NCBI GenBank assembly: GCA_018842655.1
Contig: JAGTWN010000004.1
Span: 3,472,001 to 3,536,000 of the forward strand
Direction: 5' to 3'
DNA from: Candidatus Pantoea haifensis
GTDB taxonomy: Bacteria > Pseudomonadota > Gammaproteobacteria > Enterobacterales > Enterobacteriaceae
DNA length: 64,000 nucleotides
Below are positions 57,513 through 64,000 of the stretch, in pieces. Within the stretch, counting starts at the first letter, position 1. Every line of letters starts with the position of its first letter. The position numbers and the translations under genes are program-made. Below the pieces are notes generated by a model, which saw only the letters and a list, made by a program, of their open reading frames with translations, searched no databases and was not told the DNA's origin.

Positions 57513-58895
57513 TTGGCCAAAGCGGCAAAACGCGCATTTGTCTGTAATGAATGCGGCGCAGATTATCCACGCTGGCAGGGGCAATGTAGCGCCTGCCACG
57601 CCTGGAATACCATTACCGAGGTGCGTATCGCCGCCTCGCCAACCGCTGCGCGGAATGAACGCTTAAGCGGCTATGCGGGCAACGCCGGCACCAGTCGGGT
57701 ACAAAAGCTGTCGGAAATCAGCCTGGAAGCCTTACCGCGTTTCTCAACCAGCTTTAAAGAGTTTGATCGCGTGTTAGGCGGCGGCGTGGTACCGGGTAGC
57801 GCCATTTTGATTGGCGGTAATCCGGGAGCCGGTAAATCAACGCTGCTGTTACAGGTGATGTGCAAGCTTTCGGAAGGAATGAAAACCCTCTATGTCACGG
57901 GCGAAGAGTCGTTGCAGCAGGTGGCAATGCGTGCTCACCGACTGGGATTACCTACCGATAATGTCAATATGCTGTCGGAAACCAGCATTGAACAGATCTG
58001 CCTGATTGCCGAGCAGGAGCAGCCGCAGTTAATGGTGATTGACTCGATCCAGGTGATGCACATGGCTGATATTCAGTCATCGCCCGGCAGCGTATCGCAG
58101 GTACGTGAAACGGCAGCTTACCTGACGCGCTTCGCCAAGACGCGCGGCGTTGCGATCATCATGGTCGGTCACGTTACAAAGGATGGCTCGCTGGCGGGTC
58201 CGAAAGTGCTGGAACACTGTATCGACTGTTCAGTGTTACTGGATGGCGATGCCGATTCACGCTTTCGCACCTTGCGAAGCCACAAAAACCGTTTTGGTGC
58301 CGTCAATGAGCTGGGCGTGTTCGCGATGACCGAGCAGGGAATGCGTGAAGTGAGCAATCCTTCCGCGATCTTCCTGTCGCGCGGCGATGAAGTGACATCG
58401 GGCAGTTCGGTAATGGTACTTTGGGAAGGAACACGTCCGCTGCTGGTCGAGATTCAGGCGCTGGTGGATCACTCAATGATGGGCAACCCGCGCCGTGTGG
58501 CTGTGGGGCTGGAACAGAATCGCCTGGCGATTTTGCTGGCGGTGCTGCATCGCCATGGTGGATTACAGATGGCGGATCAGGACGTCTTTGTTAACGTCGT
58601 CGGCGGGGTGAAAGTCACCGAAACCAGCGCAGATTTAGCGTTGATGCTGGCGATGGTTTCCAGCCTGCGCGATCGTCCTTTGCCGCAGGATGTGGTGATT
58701 TTCGGTGAAGTCGGATTAGCAGGTGAAATTCGCCCCGTGCCCAGCGGCCAGGAGCGTATTTCCGAAGCGGCGAAGCATGGCTTTACGCGCGCAATTGTGC
58801 CTGCCGGTAATGCGCCGAAAAAACCGATTGATGGAATGAAAGTTTACAGCGCGAAAAAGCTGGCTGATGCGCTGGCTATTCTGGATGAGCTGTAA
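57513..58895 (+). CDS. radA: DNA repair protein RadA (Sms)
   Basis: RadA is a RecA-like branch-migration helicase that helps process recombination intermediates. The 460 residues equal the E. coli length. It begins at a TTG (57513, M-A-K-A-A-K-R-A-F), chosen by alignment. A C4 zinc finger (CNEC, CSAC) lies near 10-30 and Walker A GGNPGAGKST near 96-105. The RadA-specific KNRFG motif (SHKNRFGAVNE) is near 252, and a Lon-protease-like C-terminal domain follows. It starts 14 bases after serB. Confidence 0.97.
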   Translation: MAKAAKRAFVCNECGADYPRWQGQCSACHAWNTITEVRIAASPTAARNERLSGYAGNAGTSRVQKLSEISLEALPRFSTSFKEFDRVLGGGVVPGSAILIGGNPGAGKSTLLLQVMCKLSEGMKTLYVTGEESLQQVAMRAHRLGLPTDNVNMLSETSIEQICLIAEQEQPQLMVIDSIQVMHMADIQSSPGSVSQVRETAAYLTRFAKTRGVAIIMVGHVTKDGSLAGPKVLEHCIDCSVLLDGDADSRFRTLRSHKNRFGAVNELGVFAMTEQGMREVSNPSAIFLSRGDEVTSGSSVMVLWEGTRPLLVEIQALVDHSMMGNPRRVAVGLEQNRLAILLAVLHRHGGLQMADQDVFVNVVGGVKVTETSADLALMLAMVSSLRDRPLPQDVVIFGEVGLAGEIRPVPSGQERISEAAKHGFTRAIVPAGNAPKKPIDGMKVYSAKKLADALAILDEL

Positions 58896-59029
58896 GCACG
58901 GTTTACCTCCTCTCCAGTGATGGAGAGGACAAAGGCAGGAGATAACCCGCACTCTCTTTTTAAGCGAAAGAGGGTGCTCAGGACTGCTCGCAGCAATTGT
59001 TAGCATCAAATACATGCAGGAGGCACAAC

Positions 59030-60247
59030 ATGCCGTCGTTTGATTATCTTAAAACGGCCATTCGCCAGCAGGGCCATACGCTGCAACAGGTTGCCGATGC
59101 CAGTAGCATGACCAAAGGCTATTTGAGCCAGTTGCTCAATGCCAAAATTAAAAGTCCCAGTGCACAAAAACTTGAAGCCCTGCACCGCTTTCTCGGCCTG
59201 GAATTTCCGCGCCGCGATAAACGCATTGGCGTGGTGTTTGGTAAATTCTATCCGCTGCATACCGGTCATATTTATTTGATTCAGCGCGCCTGTAGCCAGG
59301 TTGATGAGCTGCACATCATCATGGGGCATGACGATCCCCGAGACCGTGAACTGTTTGAAAACAGCGCCATGTCGCAACAGCCGACAATCAGCGATCGTTT
59401 GCGCTGGCTGCTGCAAACCTTTAAGTATCAAAAAAATATTCGCATCCACTCTTTTAATGAAAAGGGCATTGAGCCTTATCCTCATGGCTGGGATGTCTGG
59501 AGCGACGGCGTAAAATCATTTCTCAGTGAGAAAGGGATTACGCCGGACTGCATCTACACCAGTGAAGCGCCTGATGCAGAAATGTATGAGCAGCATCTCG
59601 GCATTCCAACGGTTGTGGTTGATCCCAATCGATCCTTTATGAGTATCAGTGGCGCACAGATCCGTCAGGATCCGTTCCGTTTCTGGGAATATATTCCAAC
59701 CGAAGTAAAGCCATTTTTTGTACGCACCGTGGCGATTTTAGGTGGCGAATCGAGTGGAAAATCAACGCTGGTTAATAAGCTCGCCAACATCTTTAACACC
59801 ACCAGCGCCTGGGAATATGGTCGCGATTATGTCTTCTCTCACCTGGGCGGCGATGAGATGGCATTACAATATTCCGATTATGACAAAATCGCGCTGGGGC
59901 AGGCGCAGTACATTGATTTTGCGGTGAAATATGCCAATAAAGTGGCTTTTATTGATACCGACTTTGTCACAACTCAGGCGTTTTGCCTGAAGTATGAAGG
60001 GCGGGAACATCCGTTTGTGCAGGCATTAATTGATGAATATCGCTTTGACCTGGTGATATTGCTGGAAAACAACGTGCCGTGGGTGGCAGATGGCTTGCGT
60101 AGCTTAGGCAGTTCAGTTGACCGACGCGAATTCCAGTCGATGCTGGTAACCATGCTGCGTGAGAACAACATTGAATTCGTTCACGTTAAAGAGGACGACT
60201 ACGACACGCGTTTTTGCGCTGCATTGAGCTGGTCAGAGGCGTGTTAG
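59030..60247 (+). CDS. nadR: NadR: NAD regulator / NMN adenylyltransferase / ribosylnicotinamide kinase, frameshifted at the C-terminus
   Basis: This trifunctional protein represses NAD synthesis genes and salvages nicotinamide riboside. The N-terminal helix-turn-helix (LQQVADASSMTKGYLSQLL, about 16-34) is followed by the adenylyltransferase domain (GVVFGKFYPLHTGHIYLI, near 63-80; SISGAQIR). The kinase domain has Walker A LGGESSGKST near 240. As read, the last residues are C-A-A-L-S-W-S-E-A-C. One extra T in the five-T run 60211-60215 gives R-F-L-R-C-I-E-L-V-R-G-V-L-G-E-K-G-N, with a stop at 60264 and 411 residues (E. coli 410). The corrected end is more credible. I chose the ATG at 59030 (M-P-S-F-D-Y-L) by family. 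Confidence 0.94.
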   Translation: MPSFDYLKTAIRQQGHTLQQVADASSMTKGYLSQLLNAKIKSPSAQKLEALHRFLGLEFPRRDKRIGVVFGKFYPLHTGHIYLIQRACSQVDELHIIMGHDDPRDRELFENSAMSQQPTISDRLRWLLQTFKYQKNIRIHSFNEKGIEPYPHGWDVWSDGVKSFLSEKGITPDCIYTSEAPDAEMYEQHLGIPTVVVDPNRSFMSISGAQIRQDPFRFWEYIPTEVKPFFVRTVAILGGESSGKSTLVNKLANIFNTTSAWEYGRDYVFSHLGGDEMALQYSDYDKIALGQAQYIDFAVKYANKVAFIDTDFVTTQAFCLKYEGREHPFVQALIDEYRFDLVILLENNVPWVADGLRSLGSSVDRREFQSMLVTMLRENNIEFVHVKEDDYDTRFCAALSWSEAC

Positions 60248-60292
60248 GCGAGAAGGGCAACTGAACATCATCTTGTGCATGCTGCCCTTATT

Positions 60293-60321
60293 ACAACGCT
60301 CTCCGTATCGGAGAGCGTTGT
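60293..60321. terminator. 13-bp inverted repeat between convergent nadR and the oxidoreductase gene
   Basis: A perfect stem acaacgctctccg/cggagagcgttgt has a three-base loop. There is no T-tract, so it is a probable but unproven bidirectional transcript end. Confidence 0.5.
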
Positions 60322-60333
60322 GACCGCAACGAA

Positions 60334-61335
60334 TTAATAAACCATCACCACTTTACCGCGCATATGACCTTCCAGTACGCGCTGGTGTGCAGCCTGTAAT
60401 GTCTCAACGCTTAATCCTTGCAGGGTCTCATTCAGCGTGGTCTGCACTTTACCGGCATCTAACAACTCCGCGACTGCCTCCAGGATCTCACCCTGACGCG
60501 CCATATCAGGCGTGGTAAACATGCTGCGGGTATACATAAATTCAAAATGCAGTGCTGCGCTTTTCAGCTTCAGCTGATCCATTGATAACGGATGTTCATT
60601 CTCAACGATGGTACAAATATGCCCCTGTGGTGCAATCAGCTTACCCATGGTTTCCCAGTGGCCGTCGGTATCATTCAGGCAAAAAATGTAATCTACCTGC
60701 CTGATACCCTGTTTTTCCAGTTCGCCGATCATATCGTTGTAATTGATCACACTGTCCGCTCCGCGATCGCGACACCACTGAGCAGAATCTTCCCGTGATG
60801 CGGTGGCAATCACTTTTACGTCACTGCGCAATTTAGCAAATGGGATCGCCAGCGAGCCGACACCGCCCGCGCCGCCGACGATCAACAGTGTTTGATCGGC
60901 TGTAGCATTCTGAATGTTAAGGCGCTCAAACAAACCTTCCCAGGCGGTCAGCGCCGTCAGCGGAATCGCCGCTGCTGCCGCCCAGTCGAGGCTTTTGGGC
61001 TTGTGCCCGGTAATACGTGCATCAATGAGCTGTTCGCTGCTGTTGCTGCCGGGGCGGGTAATGTCACCGGCGTAATAGACTTCATCACCCGGTTTGAATT
61101 GCGTCACTTTGCTGCCCACTTCCAGCACCACGCCGCTGGCATCCCAGCCCAAAACGCGAGGAACCTGCAAGCCATTCTTGATCGCACCTTTGTGTACTTT
61201 GGTATCCACGGGATTCACCGATGCGGCTTTCACTTCAACACGCAGATCATATTCGCCGGGTGTTGGGGTTTCTGGCGTGATTTCAATGAAGTTTTCTGGA
61301 TGTTCGGGATCAATAGCGATAGCGCGAATAGACAT
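60334..61335 (-). CDS. Zinc-type alcohol dehydrogenase-like / quinone oxidoreductase (MDR superfamily)
   Basis: This NADPH-dependent medium-chain reductase has 333 residues. The GroES-like domain (VKAASVNPVDTKVHKG near 35-50) is followed by the nucleotide-binding loop LLIVGGAGGVGSLAIPFAKL near 150-169. Catalytic zinc-ligand cysteines are missing, so it belongs to the quinone/enone reductase branch. The ATG at 61335 follows AGGAG; the frame is open to 61470 without family content. A LysR gene is divergent 95 bases away and probably controls it. Confidence 0.88.
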   Translation of the reverse strand: MSIRAIAIDPEHPENFIEITPETPTPGEYDLRVEVKAASVNPVDTKVHKGAIKNGLQVPRVLGWDASGVVLEVGSKVTQFKPGDEVYYAGDITRPGSNSSEQLIDARITGHKPKSLDWAAAAAIPLTALTAWEGLFERLNIQNATADQTLLIVGGAGGVGSLAIPFAKLRSDVKVIATASREDSAQWCRDRGADSVINYNDMIGELEKQGIRQVDYIFCLNDTDGHWETMGKLIAPQGHICTIVENEHPLSMDQLKLKSAALHFEFMYTRSMFTTPDMARQGEILEAVAELLDAGKVQTTLNETLQGLSVETLQAAHQRVLEGHMRGKVVMVY

Positions 61336-61430
61336 AATTATTCTCCTGTAGTGATGGGCTAAGTGTAGAACGCCATTTTCATAATGATAATATGGACAAT
61401 CTTTCATAGAGTGTTCGTCTGAGGTGAACA

Positions 61431-62327
61431 ATGGAGTACCGGCAATGGCAGGACATGGCACTGTTTGCATGGGTAGCGGAGTGCGGGAGCTTTACCGCTG
61501 CGGCTGAACGTGTAGGCTTGCCTAAATCCAGTGTCAGCCAGCGTATAAGCCAGCTGGAACAGCGCCTCGGTATACGGCTGCTAAATCGCACCACGCGACA
61601 GCTCAACCTGACTTTTGCCGGTGAGCGTTATCTGTTGCATTGCCAGGAGATGATGCAGGCCAGTGAGCGCGCCGATCAGGCGATTGCCAGTCTGCGAGAG
61701 AATCCCAGCGGACGGCTACGCATTACCAGCCCGGCGGGCATTGGTGCCACGCTGCTGGCGCGCTGTAACACTGCGTTTTTGCAACATTATCCTGACGTTA
61801 CGCTGGATATTTCGATCTCAGATGATATTCGTGATTTGGTGCAGGAAGGATTTGATATCGCGCTGCGCACCGGCAAACCGCAAGAATCATCGCTGATTGG
61901 TCGTCGCGTTGGCTATTGCGCACGCACGCTGGTGGCATCGCAGCAGTATCTTGATCAGCACGCGCCGATCACACACCCACAACAGTTAGCCACACATCGC
62001 TGCATTGCACATCGCGCCTGGAAAGAGTGGGTGCTGAAACAGGAAAATCAGTTTTACCGCTGGCTGCTGCCGCCCGGCCATCTGACAGATAATCTGGTTT
62101 ACGCCCGCGAATGTGCGTTAGGCGATGCGGGCATTACGCTGCTGCCGCGATTTTTAACCGAGGGTGCCATGGCGGACAAGCGTTTGGTTCAGGTGCTGCC
62201 GGAATGGGAAACAGAAGGGAATGAATTATGGCTGGTCTATCCGAGCCGTAAACTGAACTCACCTGCGCTGGCCCGCTTTATTGAATTTGCTTTGCAGTCG
62301 CCGGTATTCACTGAATTTTATCGTTAA
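61431..62327 (+). CDS. LysR-type transcriptional regulator
   Basis: The 298-residue regulator has an N-terminal winged helix (FAWVAECGSFTAAAERVGLPKSSVSQRISQLE, about 11-42) and a type 2 periplasmic-binding-like effector domain of the CrgA/AaeR-like subgroup. That domain has GRLRITSPAGIGATLLARC, then GFDIALRTG. It is divergent from the MDR oxidoreductase, its likely target, and may sense an aldehyde, quinone or enone. Confidence 0.9.
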   Translation: MEYRQWQDMALFAWVAECGSFTAAAERVGLPKSSVSQRISQLEQRLGIRLLNRTTRQLNLTFAGERYLLHCQEMMQASERADQAIASLRENPSGRLRITSPAGIGATLLARCNTAFLQHYPDVTLDISISDDIRDLVQEGFDIALRTGKPQESSLIGRRVGYCARTLVASQQYLDQHAPITHPQQLATHRCIAHRAWKEWVLKQENQFYRWLLPPGHLTDNLVYARECALGDAGITLLPRFLTEGAMADKRLVQVLPEWETEGNELWLVYPSRKLNSPALARFIEFALQSPVFTEFYR

Positions 62328-62329
62328 CG

Positions 62330-62358
62330 AAAAAAATGGCGGCATTGCTGCCGCCATT
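62330..62358 (-). terminator. Intrinsic terminator of ettA
   Basis: On the minus strand AATGGCGGCA/TGCCGCCATT closes over GCAA and ends in a T-run, five bases after the ettA stop. The upstream LysR gene converges on the same element. Confidence 0.9.
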
Positions 62359-62362
62359 ACTA

Positions 62363-64000
62363 TTACTTAATCATACGCTTGTACTTAATACGCTTCGGCT
62401 CCAGGGCTTCGGCGCCCAGAGTGCGTTTCTTGTACTCTTCGTATTCGGTGAAGTTACCTTCGAAGAACTCCACTTTGCCCTCATCCTGATAATCAAGGAT
62501 GTGAGTGGCGATACGGTCAAGGAACCAGCGGTCATGCGAGATAACCATGGCGCAGCCTGGGAATTCCAGCAGGGCGTTTTCCAGCGCACGCAGAGTTTCA
62601 ATGTCGAGGTCGTTGGTTGGCTCATCGAGCAACAGCAGGTTGCCGCCAACTTGCAGCAGCTTCGCCAGATGCAGACGACCACGCTCACCACCGGAAAGCT
62701 CGCCAACACGTTTGCCCTGGTCGGTGCCTTTGAAGTTGAAGCGGCCGACATAAGCACGGCTCGGCATCTCAAAGTTACCGATGCGCATGATGTCCAGACC
62801 GCCAGAAACTTCTTCCCACACGGTTTTAGAACCATCCATCGCGTCGCGGAACTGATCAACTGATGCCAGTTTCACCGTTTCACCCAGTTCGATGCTGCCG
62901 GAATCTGGCTGCTCCTGACCAGTCATCATGCGGAACAGGGTAGATTTACCCGCGCCGTTTGGACCGATGATGCCGACAATCGCGCCTTTCGGCACGGAGA
63001 ATGACAGACCGTCGATCAATACGCGATCGCCGTATGATTTGGTCAGGTTGTTAACCTCAACCACTTTATCGCCCAGACGCGGGCCTGGTGGAATAAAGAG
63101 TTCGCTGGTTTCGTTACGCTTCTGGTATTCGGTGTTGTTCAGCTCTTCAAAGCGCGCCAGACGGGCTTTGCCCTTCGACTGACGACCTTTCGCGCCCTGA
63201 CGCACCCACTCCAGCTCTTTCTCAATCGACTTACGACGAGCGGCTTCAGCAGAAGCTTCCTGCGCCAGGCGAGCATCTTTCTGCTCCAGCCAGGACGAAT
63301 AGTTGCCTTCCCATGGAATGCCTTCGCCACGGTCCAGCTCAAGGATCCAGCCTGCAACGTTATCCAGGAAGTAACGGTCGTGGGTAATCGCCACAACGGT
63401 GCCTTCGAAGTCGTGCAGGAAGCGTTCGAGCCACGCCACGGATTCAGCATCCAGGTGGTTAGTGGGTTCGTCCAGCAGCAGCATGTCAGGTTTTTCTAAC
63501 AGCAGGCGGCACAGCGCAACGCGGCGGCGCTCACCGCCCGACAGGTTACCTATTTTCGCATCCCAGTCTGGCAGGCGCAGCGCATCAGCGGCACGCTCCA
63601 GCTGGTTATCGAGATTGTGGCCGTCGTGCGCCTGGATGATCTCTTCCAGGCGACCTTGCTCTGCCGCCAGCTTGTCGAAATCTGCATCGGGTTCAGCGTA
63701 CAGCGCATAAACCTCGTCCAGACGCTTCAGCGCGCCAACCACTTCAGCAACCGCCTCTTCCACGGATTCGCGCACGGTATGCTCAGTATTGAGCTGCGGC
63801 TCCTGCGGCAGATAACCGACTTTGATGCCAGGCTGCGGGCGAGCTTCGCCTTCGATATCTTTATCAATGCCCGCCATGATGCGCAGCAGCGTGGATTTAC
63901 CCGCGCCGTTCAGGCCGAGCACACCAATTTTTGCGCCAGGGAAAAAGCTAAGGGAGATGTTCTTCAGAATGTGTCGCTTCGGCGGAACCACTTTGCCGAC
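62363..64000 (-). CDS. ettA: Energy-dependent translational throttle protein EttA (5' end outside window)
   Basis: EttA is an ABC-F ATPase that binds the ribosomal E site and gates the start of elongation according to ATP/ADP ratio. The visible 546 codons cover the protein except about ten N-terminal residues. The frame is open through V-G-K-V-V-P-P-K-R-H at the right edge, where E. coli EttA has M-A-Q-F-V-Y-T-M-H-R before it. It has two ATPase cassettes: Walker A GLNGAGKST and GPNGAGKST, signatures LSGGERRRVAL and LSGGERGRLHL, and Walker B DEPTNHLD and DEPTNDLD. Between them lie the arm and P-site linker (WVRQGAKGRQSKGKARLARFEEL). Confidence 0.97.
   Translation of the reverse strand, partial: VGKVVPPKRHILKNISLSFFPGAKIGVLGLNGAGKSTLLRIMAGIDKDIEGEARPQPGIKVGYLPQEPQLNTEHTVRESVEEAVAEVVGALKRLDEVYALYAEPDADFDKLAAEQGRLEEIIQAHDGHNLDNQLERAADALRLPDWDAKIGNLSGGERRRVALCRLLLEKPDMLLLDEPTNHLDAESVAWLERFLHDFEGTVVAITHDRYFLDNVAGWILELDRGEGIPWEGNYSSWLEQKDARLAQEASAEAARRKSIEKELEWVRQGAKGRQSKGKARLARFEELNNTEYQKRNETSELFIPPGPRLGDKVVEVNNLTKSYGDRVLIDGLSFSVPKGAIVGIIGPNGAGKSTLFRMMTGQEQPDSGSIELGETVKLASVDQFRDAMDGSKTVWEEVSGGLDIMRIGNFEMPSRAYVGRFNFKGTDQGKRVGELSGGERGRLHLAKLLQVGGNLLLLDEPTNDLDIETLRALENALLEFPGCAMVISHDRWFLDRIATHILDYQDEGKVEFFEGNFTEYEEYKKRTLGAEALEPKRIKYKRMIK

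Noticed and set aside
1770-60264. Programmed ribosomal frameshifting as explanation for the broken genes
   Set aside because: The sites lack slippery heptamers with downstream structures, differ from gene to gene, and hit families that are not known to use frameshifting.

Overview
The window looks like chromosome of a plant- or environment-associated member of the Enterobacterales, most likely Pantoea or a close Erwiniaceae relative. Housekeeping proteins (ValS, PepA, PyrB, RidA, RadA, EttA, NadR, SerB, RsmC) read almost residue for residue like those I recall from Escherichia coli, and several local gene orders are the enterobacterial ones. The window also has miaE, which E. coli K-12 lacks, and a three-subunit membrane-bound gluconate/ketogluconate-type dehydrogenase typical of Pantoea and acetic acid bacteria. 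The genus is an inference from content and recalled family sequences, not from a search.

Layout. 1-3.2 kb: end of an RND efflux operon (pump permease plus outer-membrane lipoprotein). 3.2-6.6 kb: aas-lplT, lysophospholipid uptake and re-acylation. 6.6-9.9 kb, minus strand: ridA, pyrI, pyrB with its attenuator leader pyrL, and argI under ARG boxes. 9.9-22.1 kb: rraB, miaE, yjgM, valS-holC, pepA, divergent lptF-lptG, yjiN and yjgR. 22.1-26.8 kb: an AT-rich gap, then the three-gene dehydrogenase operon. 26.8-31.2 kb: marC, an unknown protein with an IS110-like N-terminus, yjjA, and two DUF2382 stress proteins. 31.25 kb: tRNA-Leu(CAA).

31.3-50.7 kb is an accessory stretch. It holds a YecA/SEC-C protein, a beta-lactamase-fold lipoprotein and an RcnB-like periplasmic protein. 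Next comes an amine/amino-acid catabolic ABC operon with a divergent LacI regulator and two perfect operators. Then follow MocR/GNAT and tautomerase/LysR divergent pairs, opgB, a capsule-type glycosyltransferase, a beta-propeller protein, a histidine phosphatase, a YbaK-like deacylase and Fur-controlled fhuF. 50.9-64 kb returns to core genes: a diguanylate cyclase, a small Fur-boxed membrane protein, three identical tRNA-Leu(CAG) genes, rsmC, holD-rimI-yjjG, ytjB, serB-radA-nadR, an oxidoreductase with its LysR regulator, and ettA running off the right edge.

The most important caution is about quality. Thirteen genes carry single-base frameshifts (fourteen events), nearly all in short homopolymer runs. 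In each gene, correcting one base per site restores a continuous reading frame, and where I can recall the family it is a full-length homologue. The genes hit include argI, nadR and holD. This pattern is what homopolymer indel errors in the assembly look like, so most 'pseudogenes' listed here are probably intact in the organism. I found no CRISPR array, prophage, intact insertion sequence or obvious new defence system.
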